Assembly (NCBI RefSeq): GCF_007845645.1
Contig: NZ_VCQV01000007.1
Span: 62,001 to 126,000 of the forward strand
From: Leekyejoonella antrihumi
GTDB lineage: Bacteria > Actinomycetota > Actinomycetes > Actinomycetales > Dermatophilaceae
Reading direction: 5' to 3'
Length of the DNA: 64,000 nt
Positions 42,548 to 52,746 of the stretch are shown here, in pieces. The notes beneath the pieces were generated by a model. That model had not been told where the DNA came from and did not search any database. It was given only the letters and a program-made list of their open reading frames with translations. Within the stretch, counting starts at the first letter, position 1; every line of letters begins with the position of its first letter. Position numbers and translations under genes: made by a program.

Positions 42548-43309
42548 ATGCCGACCGCTGAGACAGAGCTCGTTCACTGCACCACTGCCGGTGGGGTCGC
42601 CACCATCACGCTGGACAGCCAGCGCAACCGCAACGCCCTGAGCCGGCAGCTGGTTGCCGAGCTGACGGCATACCTCGACCACGTCGAAGAGGACGACACA
42701 GTGCGGATCGTCGTGCTCGCCGCCGAAGGCCCGGCGTTCTGCGCCGGGGCCGACATGTCCGAAGCGGCCAGTCAGGGGATGGAGGAGGGCGCGCGCACCC
42801 TCATCGCGCTGCAGCGCAAGATCGTGGCGGCCGGCAAGCCCGTCGTGGTGCGACTGCACGCCCCGGTCCGTGCGGGCGGCCTCGGTCTGGTGGGTGCGGC
42901 CGACATCGTCATCGCCGCCGACACCGTGACGTTTGCCTTCACCGAGGCCCGTCTCGCCCTGACGCCCGCCGCGATCTCGCTGACAACCCTGCCCCGCCTG
43001 ACCAGCCGAGATGCCGCCCGGACCTTCCTCACCGGTGAGACGTTCGATGCGCGGGAGGCGGCACGGATGGGTCTGGTCACGCAGGTCGTGGCGCCGGACG
43101 GGTTGGACGCGGCCGTCGACCAGGTCGTCGGTGAGCTGGGCAAGAGCAAACTGCAGGGCCTGCAGGCCACCAAGAAGCTGCTGAACCGGGAGATCCTCGC
43201 CGACATCGACGCCCGCGGCGACGAGCTCGCGGCGCTGTCTGCCTCCCTCTTCGGCTCGCCGGCGGCCAAGGACGCCATGACGGCGTTCTTGAACCGCACG
43301 AAGAAGTAG
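42548..43309 (+). CDS. Enoyl-CoA hydratase/isomerase family protein
   Basis: The 253-residue crotonase-fold protein has AAEGPAFCAGADMSEAA (oxyanion hole 1) and RLHAPVRAGGLGLVGAADI (oxyanion hole 2), with the Glu of FAFTEARLALTP as candidate catalytic residue, and FLTGETFDAREAARMGLVTQ. It probably hydrates or isomerises enoyl-CoA thioesters. ATG 42548 has GGGAGAGAAG upstream; the open frame above is not conserved. It is unlike the hydratase at 37231 and not an evident duplicate. Confidence 0.9.
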   Translation: MPTAETELVHCTTAGGVATITLDSQRNRNALSRQLVAELTAYLDHVEEDDTVRIVVLAAEGPAFCAGADMSEAASQGMEEGARTLIALQRKIVAAGKPVVVRLHAPVRAGGLGLVGAADIVIAADTVTFAFTEARLALTPAAISLTTLPRLTSRDAARTFLTGETFDAREAARMGLVTQVVAPDGLDAAVDQVVGELGKSKLQGLQATKKLLNREILADIDARGDELAALSASLFGSPAAKDAMTAFLNRTKK

Positions 43310-43362
43310 CCGGCCGAAATGTGTTTGCCGTGGTCTGCGGGCGGGTGGTTGACTCCGTAGCC

Positions 43363-44178
43363 ATGACATCTGATCTGGGTGACCAGCAGTTGCTTGAGGA
43401 GTTTCACCGCCAGATTCGGCTCGGCGGCCGAGAGGACGAGCCGGCACCGGGCATCGTGCAGGACACGGACGAGCTCGTCGTGCGTCGGTACCCGGAGCGA
43501 CCCGGCACGTCGTACTGCATGGTCGAGTGCCCCAGGGGCCTCGGCGTCGATCCCGGGCGTGCGATTGCCCGGCAGGTGGACTTCTTCACCGCGCGGCGCG
43601 AGCGGGTGGAGTGGAAGACGTACTCCTACGACGAGCCGGGCGACCTGACCGGCCTGCTGATGTCGGCGGGCTTCGTGGCAGAGAGTCCCGAGACCCTTCT
43701 GCTCGGTGAGGTCGGCGGGCTCATCCAGGATGTCGACCTGCCACCGGGTGTGCGGGTGCGGGCAGTGACCAGTGACGCCGACCTGAGCCGGATCGACGAG
43801 CTGATGAAGACGATTTGGGGACCTGACCGGGGCGACGGGTCGCTGGCGCGGGAGATGCGGGCGAACCCCGACGCGCTGGACGTGGTCGTTGTCGAGGAGT
43901 CGGCAGCTGGGCCGGTGCTTTCTGCGGGCTGGCTGCGCTACTCCGCCGGGACGGACTTCGCCAGCATGTGGGGCGGCTCGACGCTGCCCGAGTGGCGACG
44001 CAAGGGGCTGTATCGCGCGACCGTGACCCACCGGGCCAGGCTCGCTCGCGAGCAGGGCTACCGGTTCATGCGGCTGGACACCTCGCCCGACTCGCGGCCG
44101 ATCCTGGTGCGCCTCGGGCTGCGCGCGGTCGCCACCACCACGCCATACACCTTGGATGCGCGAGGTGAAGCAGTCTGA
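43363..44178 (+). CDS. GNAT-family acetyltransferase
   Basis: The 271-residue protein has a variable N-terminal half and a C-terminal GNAT domain: WLRYSAGTDFASMWGGSTLP, then motif A around LPEWRRKGLYRATVTHRARL and AREQGYRFMRLDTSPDSRPI with LVRLGLRAV. It likely uses acetyl-CoA; the target is unknown. ATG 43363 is placed after the divergent-looking leader. Convergent with the DUF664 gene, 51 bases apart. Confidence 0.85.
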   Translation: MTSDLGDQQLLEEFHRQIRLGGREDEPAPGIVQDTDELVVRRYPERPGTSYCMVECPRGLGVDPGRAIARQVDFFTARRERVEWKTYSYDEPGDLTGLLMSAGFVAESPETLLLGEVGGLIQDVDLPPGVRVRAVTSDADLSRIDELMKTIWGPDRGDGSLAREMRANPDALDVVVVEESAAGPVLSAGWLRYSAGTDFASMWGGSTLPEWRRKGLYRATVTHRARLAREQGYRFMRLDTSPDSRPILVRLGLRAVATTTPYTLDARGEAV

Positions 44179-44229
44179 CGCGCGGTGGCGGATCGGATGG
44201 CAGTGCCGACCCTCGTCTCCGCATCGAGC

Positions 44230-44820
44230 TCAGGCTCCCGTCCTTCCGTCGACCCTCTCGCGAAGCAGGTCGAGGTGTCCGCAGTGCTGGGCATACTCGG
44301 TGATCATCCGAAGCATCAGCCAGCGCAGATCGACGTCCTCGAACCAGTCCAGTGGTCGCGCGGTGTCGTCGAGGTCATGAGCGGCGACGATCTCACGGGA
44401 GACGGCACACTCGGCGCGCCAGGTCTCCAGGTCGGTGGCGAAGTCGGCGTCCGCGGGCGGGTCGAAGTCGAGGTCGGGGTTGTCTGTGGAGATGAAGAGG
44501 AAAGGCACGTCGCGGCGCGCGAAGTTCTGCTGGAACCACCAGCGCTCGACGCCGGCGAGGTGTCGGACCAAGCCGTGAAGGGACAGGGTGGACGGCGGGA
44601 TGGGCCGAGTCCGGGCCTGTTCGGGGGTCAGGCCGCGGCACTTCATGTCTACGGTCGCGCGGTAGTACTCCAGGTACGCCTCGAGCGCCTGACGCTCGGC
44701 AGCCACGTGCGGGATGCGCGGGCGGTCGTCGTCAGCCCAGGTGGGTGAGAAGTCGCTGTCCGTCAGGCCGGACTCCGGCCGGCCTGCGCCCTCCGCTGGA
44801 TGATTGGTCATGCGCCGCAT
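44230..44820 (-). CDS. DUF664 / DinB-like four-helix protein
   Basis: The 196-residue protein has the DUF664 pattern LSLHGLVRHLAGVERWWF and EYAQHCGHLDLLRERVDG, in which His residues of a DinB-like four-helix bundle bind a metal. Actinobacterial members are predicted thiol (mycothiol)-dependent enzymes of detoxification, a family-level inference only. ATG 44820 (or ATG 44811) starts it; both are in frame. Confidence 0.85.
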   Translation of the reverse strand: MRRMTNHPAEGAGRPESGLTDSDFSPTWADDDRPRIPHVAAERQALEAYLEYYRATVDMKCRGLTPEQARTRPIPPSTLSLHGLVRHLAGVERWWFQQNFARRDVPFLFISTDNPDLDFDPPADADFATDLETWRAECAVSREIVAAHDLDDTARPLDWFEDVDLRWLMLRMITEYAQHCGHLDLLRERVDGRTGA

Positions 44821-44910
44821 GCTGCCATACCGAACTTGCTGTCGGTGGAGGAATGGGGTCGGTGGCCGGTCCGGTTCGCGCCGCCGCTCGCACCCGATTC
44901 CGAGGTGCGA

Positions 44911-45708
44911 CTAGGCGTCTTCCTCGTCCCAGATGCGGACCTTCTTCAGCTTCGGCTCTCGCGGGCCGTTGACCTCGTCGAGGTGCTCGCGGCGGCAGCG
45001 CAGCACGACGTACGCGAAGCCGGCGACCATGCCGAGCCACCACTGGAAGGCATAGCTCATGTTGATGCCGGCGTAGCTGCCCGGGTCGGGTTTGGGCAGT
45101 GCCTGAGGGCGAGGCGGTGTGACGCCGGCCGCGGTCTTCTCGTCGCGCATCAGGACGTAGGCGTTGTAGGTGTCGAGCCCGGTGACCGCCTTGATGTCGG
45201 CGAGGTTGATCGAGGGGACCTGGCCGGCGACGGGCTGATGATTCAGCTTCTGCTCGGGCGGCCGCAACCATCCGGTCACGGTGACCTGACCCGTGGGGGT
45301 CGGCGGGACGGAGTTCGGCGCCGACGCGTTGTTGCCGTTGGGGATCCACCCGCGGTCGACCAGGATGTTGGCACCGGACTTCAGGCGGAACGGGATCACC
45401 ACCTCATACCCGTAGTTGCCGTTGTTGGGGCGATTGCGCACCAGGACCCGATGCGACGCGTCATACGTCCCCAGCAGGCGCACCTGGCGCCACTGCTTGT
45501 CGGAGGTGACGACGGACGACTCGGATGGCAGCAGGGAGGCTATGGAGGCCGGCGTCCCGTTGTAGTTGTCGTTCATCTGGTGCTGCAGGGTGTGCTTGGA
45601 CTCGTAGCGGTGCCACTGCCAGCGGCCGAGGTAGAAACAGCCCACGCCCCACACTGCCGCAACGGCCAACCATGCCAACCATCGACGGGTCATCAGCAGG
45701 CGGAGCAC
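44911..45708 (-). CDS. SURF1-family cytochrome oxidase assembly protein
   Basis: The 265-residue protein has an N-terminal membrane helix (WLAWLAVAAVWGVGCFYLGR), a large outer domain with the family motif ILVDRGWIPNG and a C-terminal helix (YAFQWWLGMVAGFAYVVL). SURF1 proteins assist cytochrome c oxidase assembly, and fit the ctaA gene elsewhere in the window. GTG 45708 is chosen because SURF1 proteins start just before this helix; ATG 45732 would overlap the moaA promoter, and ATG 45693 is also possible. Divergent from moaA by 32 bases. Confidence 0.88.
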   Translation of the reverse strand: MLRLLMTRRWLAWLAVAAVWGVGCFYLGRWQWHRYESKHTLQHQMNDNYNGTPASIASLLPSESSVVTSDKQWRQVRLLGTYDASHRVLVRNRPNNGNYGYEVVIPFRLKSGANILVDRGWIPNGNNASAPNSVPPTPTGQVTVTGWLRPPEQKLNHQPVAGQVPSINLADIKAVTGLDTYNAYVLMRDEKTAAGVTPPRPQALPKPDPGSYAGINMSYAFQWWLGMVAGFAYVVLRCRREHLDEVNGPREPKLKKVRIWDEEDA

Positions 45709-45727
45709 ATCCTGACGGTACCCGTCG

Positions 45728-45733
45728 TACATT
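45728..45733 (+). promoter_or_regulatory. Putative -10 box of leaderless moaA
   Basis: TACATT fits TANNNT and ends 7 bases before the moaA ATG, without a ribosome-binding site between. The same bases are the possible ATG of SURF1 on the other strand. Confidence 0.45.
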
Positions 45734-45740
45734 AGAGGGC

Positions 45741-46748
45741 ATGAACCGCCTACGACCCAATACGCCGGCTCTCGTCGACACATTCGGTCGGGTCGCGACG
45801 GACCTCCGCGTTTCGGTGACCGATCGCTGCAACCTGAGATGCACCTACTGCATGCCGGCCGAGGGACTCGACTGGATGGCCAAGCCCGAGATGCTGACCG
45901 ACGACGAGATGATCCGCGTCATCGGTGTCTTCGTGCGACTCGGCGTGACCCAGGTGCGGTTCACCGGGGGAGAGCCACTGCTGCGGCGCTCGCTTGCGGA
46001 CGTGGTGCGCCGGGTCGGTGAGCTGGACCCGGCGCCGTCGATGGCGCTGACGACCAACGGCATCGGTCTCGACCGGCTCGCGGGGCCACTCGCCCAGGCC
46101 GGTCTGAACCGGATCAACGTCTCGTTGGACACGGTGGATCCACAGCGATTCAAGGAGATCACCCGACGAGATCGGTTTGCCGACGTCGAGCGCGGTCTGA
46201 AGGCCGCCGCGGATGCCGGGCTCGCACCGGTCAAGGTGAATGCCGTGGCGATGCCGGGCGGTGACGATCCGGCGGACCTGCTGCAGTGGTGCGTGGACCG
46301 CGGGTACGAGCTGCGGTTCATCGAGCAGATGCCGTTGGACGCGCAGCATGCATGGAGTCGCACGGCCATGATGACCGGTGTGCAGCTCCGGGAGGCGCTG
46401 TCGCGACGATTCCAGCTGGAGCCGGTGTCCTCACAGGAGCGTGGCAGCGCCCCTGCCGAGCGATTCCTGGTCGACGGTGGACCGGCGACCGTCGGTGTGA
46501 TCGCCAGCGTCACAGCGCCGTTCTGCGCGGCCTGCGACCGGGTGCGCCTCACCGCGGACGGCCAGGTGCGCAACTGCCTGTTCGCGCGCGACGAGGGAGA
46601 CCTGCGCACGCCACTGCGCGAGGGGGCCACCGACGACGAGCTGGCGCAGATCATCCAGGGGACGATGTGGCGCAAGGCCGCAGGTCACGGCATCGGCACG
46701 CCCGAGTTCGTGCAGCCGGACCGGCCGATGTCGAGCATCGGCGGCTAG
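45741..46748 (+). CDS. moaA: GTP 3',8-cyclase MoaA
   Basis: MoaA, a radical-SAM enzyme, makes the first step of molybdenum cofactor synthesis with MoaC. The 335-residue protein has the N-terminal cluster motif CNLRCTYCMPAEGLDW and the second cluster cysteines in FCAACDRVRLTADGQVRNCLF (split by a loop), and ends with the Gly-Gly tail (SSIGG) needed for activity. ATG 45741 just precedes the conserved start. No other moa/moe gene is nearby. Confidence 0.95.
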   Translation: MNRLRPNTPALVDTFGRVATDLRVSVTDRCNLRCTYCMPAEGLDWMAKPEMLTDDEMIRVIGVFVRLGVTQVRFTGGEPLLRRSLADVVRRVGELDPAPSMALTTNGIGLDRLAGPLAQAGLNRINVSLDTVDPQRFKEITRRDRFADVERGLKAAADAGLAPVKVNAVAMPGGDDPADLLQWCVDRGYELRFIEQMPLDAQHAWSRTAMMTGVQLREALSRRFQLEPVSSQERGSAPAERFLVDGGPATVGVIASVTAPFCAACDRVRLTADGQVRNCLFARDEGDLRTPLREGATDDELAQIIQGTMWRKAAGHGIGTPEFVQPDRPMSSIGG

Positions 46749-46780
46749 AGCCGGCGGACCCCGCGGCGACCAGTTCGCGT

Positions 46781-47005
46781 CTAGCTGGCGTCTGGGGGGA
46801 TCTCGCCGACAGGGACCACCTGTTTGAGGAAGCCCCGCATGCTCAAGAAGTCCGACAGGTGCACACGGTGCCCATCGCAGGCCAGCCAGACCTTGCGCCG
46901 TTCGGGCGTGTGCAGTTTCGGGTTGTTCCAGAGCAACCCGACGGTGGCCTCCTCCCGACAGCCCTTCGCGCTGCATACGAGAGGGTCCGGTTCGGTGCTA
47001 TTCAT
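46781..47005 (-). CDS. Small conserved cysteine/histidine protein
   Basis: The 74-residue product has CSAKGCREEATVGLLWNNP and WLACDGHRVHLSDFLSMRGF. The Cys-X4-Cys ... Cys-X2-His layout looks like a small zinc-binding domain. Homologues are common and uncharacterised in Actinobacteria, often beside DUF3099 and fabG as here. No function can be assigned. ATG start 27 bases before the DUF3099 stop; probably cotranscribed with it. Confidence 0.7.
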   Translation of the reverse strand: MNSTEPDPLVCSAKGCREEATVGLLWNNPKLHTPERRKVWLACDGHRVHLSDFLSMRGFLKQVVPVGEIPPDAS

Positions 47006-47032
47006 CCGCGGCAGCCGCCATGATGGGTCGCT

Positions 47033-48189
<1,157 letters not shown>

Positions 48190-48241
48190 CCGACCAGCAC
48201 GCAGAGCAATGCACGAGTACGGCTGAGCAAGGAGAAATCGA

Positions 48242-49003
48242 ATGGGTCTGCTGGACGGTAAGAAGCTGCTGATCACGGGGGTCCTGATGGACTCCTCGAT
48301 CGCGTTCCATGTCGCGCGGATCGCGCAGAACGAGGGCGCCGAGGTGGTGCTGACGTCGTTCGGTCGCACCATGCGGATCACTCAGACGATCGCGAAGCGC
48401 CTGCCGACGACTCCCGAGGTCATCGAGCTCGACGTGACGGATGCGGAGCACCTGGACACGCTCAGCGACCGGCTCAAGGAGCACATCGGCAGCCTGGACG
48501 GGGTGTTGCACTCCATCGGGTTCGCCCCGCTGGGGGCGTTCAACTTCCTCGAGGGCACCTGGGAGGACGTGAGCACGGCGATCCATGCCTCGGCCTACTC
48601 CCTGAAGGCTCTGGCCACGGCGACCCTGCCGATGCTCGATCGGGGCTCCAGCATCGTCGGGCTCACCTTCGACGCGCGGTTTGCCTGGCCCGTCTACGAC
48701 TGGATGGGGGTGGCCAAGGCCGCGTTCGAGTCGACCAACCGCTATCTGGCGCGCGACCTGGGGCCGCTGGGGATCCGCAGCAACCTGGTCGCGGCCGGTC
48801 CGTTGCGCACCACCGCGGCGAAGTCGATCCCGGGATTTGCGACGTTCGAGGACACCTGGGGGGACCGCGCACCACTGGGCTGGGACGTCCGCGACCCGGA
48901 CCCGGCAGCCCAGGCCTGCATCGCGCTGCTGTCCGACTGGTTCCCGGCGACCACCGGCGAGATCGTGCACGTCGATGGCGGCGTCCACGCGATGGGTCAG
49001 TAG
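48242..49003 (+). CDS. fabI: Enoyl-[acyl-carrier-protein] reductase (NADH), InhA/FabI type
   Basis: FabI performs the last step of each elongation cycle. The 253-residue protein has KKLLITGVLMDSSIAFHVA (the NADH-binding start of the InhA group), GVLHSIGFAPLG, the catalytic Tyr/Lys in YDWMGVAKAAFESTNRYLA, and AAGPLRTTAAKSIPGF. InhA is the target of isoniazid and triclosan in mycobacteria; sensitivity here is not predictable. GCAAGGAGAA precedes ATG 48242. Its 3' end overlaps the serB stop by 7 bases, convergent. Confidence 0.95.
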   Translation: MGLLDGKKLLITGVLMDSSIAFHVARIAQNEGAEVVLTSFGRTMRITQTIAKRLPTTPEVIELDVTDAEHLDTLSDRLKEHIGSLDGVLHSIGFAPLGAFNFLEGTWEDVSTAIHASAYSLKALATATLPMLDRGSSIVGLTFDARFAWPVYDWMGVAKAAFESTNRYLARDLGPLGIRSNLVAAGPLRTTAAKSIPGFATFEDTWGDRAPLGWDVRDPDPAAQACIALLSDWFPATTGEIVHVDGGVHAMGQ

Positions 49004-50199
49004 GCGCTCGCCTCGACGTCCGCCTGGTCGGCGTTCTCCACGTCCTCGCGAGATATCCCGAGCATGAAGAGCACCGGGTCGAGATAGGGCACGTTGACCG
49101 AGGCGTCGGCCTGCTCCCGCACGAGTGGCTTGGCGTTGAACGCGATGCCGAGGCCGGCGGCGGCCAGCATGTCGAGGTCGTTTGCGCCGTCGCCGATGGC
49201 GACCGTGCGAGACAGCGGCAGGTGCTCCAACTCGGCGAATCGGGCGAGGGCCCGGGCCTTCTCGGCGCGGTCGACCACCGGTCCCAGCACCCTGCCGGTG
49301 AGCACTCCGTCGCGGATCTCGAGGCGGTTGGCGTGGGCGTGGTCGATGCCGAGGTCACGCGCCAGCGGGCCGACGATCTCGAGGAAACCGCCTGAGACGA
49401 CGGCCACGGAGAAGCCCAGCCGCTTCACGGTGCGCACCAGGGTGCGTGCGCCCGGGGTGAGGCGCACCGTGTCACGAACCTCCTGGAGCACTGACTCCGG
49501 CAGGCCGGCAAGGGCGCGCACCCGCTCGTGCAGGCTTGCCTCGAAGTCCAGCTCGCCGCGCATTGCCCGCTCGGTGACCGCGGCCACCTCCGCCTCGCGC
49601 CCGGCATGGCGAGCAAGCAGTTCGATGACCTCGTCGCGGATCAGCGTGCTGTCCACATCCATGACCAGCAGTCGGCGGCCGCGACGGTCGAGTCCGCCGG
49701 GGGCGACGGCGATGTCCAGACTCTCCTGCGCCGCCACCAGTGCCAGGTCACGGCGCAGCACCGGCACGTCCGCACCGGAGAGATCGAGCTCCAGGGTGGT
49801 CACCGGCTCCCGGGACAGTCGGCGGATGCGGTCGATGTTTGCTCCGCTGTCGACGATTCGAGAGGTCAGCCGGGCCAGCGGAGCGGCATACAGCGGAGCC
49901 CCGATCACCACGACCGAGGCGCGGCCGGTGCGACGCTTCGGGTTGTCACCCATGCCTGGCTCGACGTGCAGGTCGAGAGACCAGCTGGCGGCCACCTGCT
50001 GCGCTGCCGCAATGATCCGATCGGGATGGGGAGTCGCCGAGGTCAGGGCGGAGAGGGTCAGTCGCCCGCGGACGACCGCCTGCTCGAGGTCGAGGACCGT
50101 GGTGTCCTCGGGCGCGATCGCCTGCAGCAGGGAGTTGGTCACCCCTGGTTGGTCGGTGCCGGTGAAGGTCAGGAGGAGGGTTTGTGGGTGGGGCGTCAC
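48997..50199 (-). CDS. serB: Phosphoserine phosphatase
   Basis: SerB completes serine synthesis. The 400-residue protein has two N-terminal ACT-like regulatory domains ([18 protein letters not shown] near residue 10; [20 protein letters not shown] near 90) and a C-terminal HAD phosphatase with the Asp motif [32 protein letters not shown] and [15 protein letters not shown] 50199 overlaps the glgC stop by 4 bases. The ACT domains suggest control by serine or another amino acid. Confidence 0.94.
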   Translation of the reverse strand: MTPHPQTLLLTFTGTDQPGVTNSLLQAIAPEDTTVLDLEQAVVRGRLTLSALTSATPHPDRIIAAAQQVAASWSLDLHVEPGMGDNPKRRTGRASVVVIGAPLYAAPLARLTSRIVDSGANIDRIRRLSREPVTTLELDLSGADVPVLRRDLALVAAQESLDIAVAPGGLDRRGRRLLVMDVDSTLIRDEVIELLARHAGREAEVAAVTERAMRGELDFEASLHERVRALAGLPESVLQEVRDTVRLTPGARTLVRTVKRLGFSVAVVSGGFLEIVGPLARDLGIDHAHANRLEIRDGVLTGRVLGPVVDRAEKARALARFAELEHLPLSRTVAIGDGANDLDMLAAAGLGIAFNAKPLVREQADASVNVPYLDPVLFMLGISREDVENADQADVEASAY

Positions 50200-51449
50200 G
50201 GTTTGATGACCGTCCCCTTGCCGATGACGACGATGCCCGAGTCGGTCACGGTGAAGCCGCGCGCCCGGTCCGCGTCCAGGTCGGCCCCGATGTCCACCCC
50301 GTCGGGGACGTGGACGTCCTTGTCGATGATGGCGCGTCGCACCCTGCAGTGCCGGCCGATGTCCACCCCGTCCAGCAGCACGGAGTCCTCGACGTGCGAA
50401 AAGCTGTGCAGTCGCGCGTCGACTCCGAGGACCGAGTTGTTGGCGACGGATCCGCTGATGATGCATCCCGGCGACACCGCTGAGCTGACGGCGATGCCCT
50501 GCTCGTCGGACCCACCGCGCACGAACTTCGCCGGCGGGTAGTTGCCCGGGCTCGTCACGATCGGCCACTCGTAGTTGTAGAGGTTGAAGATGGGGTGGAT
50601 CGACACGAGGTCCATGTGCGCCTCGAAGTACGAGTCGATCGTGCCGACGTCACGCCAGTAGCCCTTGTCCCGCTCGGTGGCGCCGGGGATCTCGTTGTCC
50701 TTGAAGTCGTAGGCGTAGGCCTCACCGCGTTCGACGAAGTACGGGACGATGTCGCCGCCCATGTCGTGCTTGCTGTCGTCGTTGTCGGCGTCCGTGGTGA
50801 CCGCCTCGATGAGTGCGTCGGCATCGAAGACGTAGTTGCCCATCGAGGCCAGGATCTCGTTCGGATTGTCTGCGAGGGCCTTGGGGTCCGAGGGCTTCTC
50901 GCGGAAGGCCGCGATCCGTCCATCTCCGTCGTCGGTCGGTTCGATGACGCCGAACTGGTAGGCCAGGCCGATCTCCTGGCGGATCGCCGCGACGCTCACC
51001 CGGGCGCCCGAGTCGATGTGCTGCTCCACCATCTGGCTGAAGTCCATGCGGTAGACGTGGTCGGCACCCACGACGACCACGATGTCGGGCTTCTCGTCGT
51101 GGATCAAGTTCAGGCTCTGGTAGATCGCATCGGCCGATCCGAGGAACCACTGCTTACCCCGCCGCTGCTGAGCGGGCACGGGCGTGACGTAGTTGCCGAG
51201 CACGGTCGACATCCGCCAGGTCATCGACACGTGCCGGTCGAGGCTGTGCGACTTGTACTGCGTCAGGACGACCATCTTGATGTAGCCGCTGTTGGCCAGG
51301 TTCGACAGCGCGAAGTCGACCAGGCGGTAGACGCCACCGAACGGCACGGCGGGTTTGGCGCGGTCGGCCGTCAGTGGCATGAGGCGCTTACCCTCCCCAC
51401 CGGCGAGAACGATCGCTAGCACCTTGGGTCCGTGACGTCGCGCAGCCAT
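50196..51449 (-). CDS. glgC: Glucose-1-phosphate adenylyltransferase
   Basis: GlgC makes ADP-glucose for glycogen. The 417-residue protein has the N-terminal [56 protein letters not shown] and a left-handed beta-helix C-terminus. ATG 51449 lacks a ribosome site; a TAGGTT -10 box ends 6 bases upstream, so the transcript is probably leaderless. Divergent from the glycosyltransferase gene for glycogen, and serB follows on the same strand. Confidence 0.95.
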   Translation of the reverse strand: MAARRHGPKVLAIVLAGGEGKRLMPLTADRAKPAVPFGGVYRLVDFALSNLANSGYIKMVVLTQYKSHSLDRHVSMTWRMSTVLGNYVTPVPAQQRRGKQWFLGSADAIYQSLNLIHDEKPDIVVVVGADHVYRMDFSQMVEQHIDSGARVSVAAIRQEIGLAYQFGVIEPTDDGDGRIAAFREKPSDPKALADNPNEILASMGNYVFDADALIEAVTTDADNDDSKHDMGGDIVPYFVERGEAYAYDFKDNEIPGATERDKGYWRDVGTIDSYFEAHMDLVSIHPIFNLYNYEWPIVTSPGNYPPAKFVRGGSDEQGIAVSSAVSPGCIISGSVANNSVLGVDARLHSFSHVEDSVLLDGVDIGRHCRVRRAIIDKDVHVPDGVDIGADLDADRARGFTVTDSGIVVIGKGTVIKP

Positions 51450-51540
51450 GGCCCTAACCTATGCCGCACACCACCCCCGACGGTGAGTTTCTCACCCACT
51501 GGCCTCGCGCCGATCGGTGAACCCGACTAGGTTTCGACCC
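51450..51540. promoter_or_regulatory. Divergent glgC/glgA promoter region
   Basis: Two identical -10 boxes point outward: TAGGTT on the minus strand (51456-51461) 6 bases before glgC, and TAGGTT on the plus strand (51528-51533) 7 bases before glgA. Neither gene has a ribosome site. Between them is the perfect inverted repeat GGTGAG-TTT-CTCACC (51482-51496), a good candidate site for a shared regulator. Confidence 0.6.
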
Positions 51541-52743
51541 GTGAGAGCAGACGTGTTGACCAAGGAGTACCCGCCCAACATCTACGGCGGAGCGGGGGTG
51601 CATGTGGCCGAACTGGTCAAGGCTCTGCGCGCCGCGGGGACGGACGTGCGGGTCCGAGCCTTCGGCGAACCGGTGTCCGAGCCTGGAACGAGCGGCTATC
51701 CCGACCTGCCCGAGCTCGGTGACGCCAACGCCACCCTGCGCACGCTCGGCGTGGATCTGACGATCGCGCAGGCCTGCGAGGGAGCCGACCTGGTGCACTC
51801 GCACACCTGGTACGCCAACATGGCGGGACATCTCGCGTCGCTGCTGCACGGCATACCGCACCTGGTCACGGCTCACAGCCTCGAGCCGATGCGCCCGTGG
51901 AAGGCCGAGCAGCTCGCCGGTGGCTATCGCATCTCCTCCTTCGTGGAGAAGACCGCGTATGAGGCCGCCGCCGGGGTGATTGCCGTCAGTCACGGCATGC
52001 GCGCCGATGTCCTGGCCAGCTATCCGAATCTTGATCCTGCTCGGGTCCATGTGGTGCACAACGGGATCGATGCCGAGCTGTGGCAGCGGGACACGAGCGA
52101 CACTGCCCGCCAGACGGTGCGGCGGCACGGTGTGGACCCCGACCGGCGCAGTGTCGTCTTCGTCGGGCGCATCACCCGGCAGAAGGGTCTGCCCTACCTC
52201 CTGCGGGCGGCCGCCGAGCTGCCGCCGGAGGTGCAGCTGGTGCTGTGTGCCGGGGCGCCGGACACTCCGCAGATCCTGCAGGAGGTCGAAGGCCTCGTCG
52301 CCGGTCTGCGCGAGCAGCGGCAGGGCGGCGTCGTCTGGATCGCCGACATGCTGCCGCGCCAGGAAGTGATTGCCCTGCTCTCGGCCGCCACGGTCTTCGT
52401 GTGCCCGTCGGTCTACGAGCCGCTCGGCATCGTGAACCTCGAGGCGATGGCCTGCGAGGCCGCGGTCGTCGGGACGGCCACGGGCGGCATACCGGAGGTG
52501 GTCGAGGACGGGCACACCGGGTGGCTGGTGCCGATCGACCAGGTGACCGACGGGACCGGCACCCCGCGCGAGCCGGACCGGTATGTCGCGGATCTTGCCG
52601 CGGTGCTCACCGAGGCCGTCAGCGATCCGCAGGAGGCGCGCCGTCGGGGTCAGGCCGGCCGCACCCGAGCGGTCGAGAAGTTCGGCTGGCTGGCGATCGC
52701 CGAACGCACCCAGCAGGTCTACGAGCAGGTTCTGCGAGCCTGA
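51541..52743 (+). CDS. glgA: Glycogen synthase-type glycosyltransferase (GlgA/GlgM)
   Basis: The 400-residue GT4-fold protein has the N-terminal DVLTKEYPPNIYGGAGVHVA, VHSHTWYANMAG, FVGRITRQKGLPYLLRAA and the nucleotide site YEPLGIVNLEAMACEAAVVG. In Actinobacteria proteins of this type use ADP-glucose (from GlgC) and have been shown to make maltose-1-phosphate (GlgM), often still annotated glgA. GTG 51541 starts the conserved region and is probably leaderless. The 3' end is 3 bases from the stop of a convergent gene. Confidence 0.92.
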   Translation: MRADVLTKEYPPNIYGGAGVHVAELVKALRAAGTDVRVRAFGEPVSEPGTSGYPDLPELGDANATLRTLGVDLTIAQACEGADLVHSHTWYANMAGHLASLLHGIPHLVTAHSLEPMRPWKAEQLAGGYRISSFVEKTAYEAAAGVIAVSHGMRADVLASYPNLDPARVHVVHNGIDAELWQRDTSDTARQTVRRHGVDPDRRSVVFVGRITRQKGLPYLLRAAAELPPEVQLVLCAGAPDTPQILQEVEGLVAGLREQRQGGVVWIADMLPRQEVIALLSAATVFVCPSVYEPLGIVNLEAMACEAAVVGTATGGIPEVVEDGHTGWLVPIDQVTDGTGTPREPDRYVADLAAVLTEAVSDPQEARRRGQAGRTRAVEKFGWLAIAERTQQVYEQVLRA

Positions 52744-52746
52744 CCC

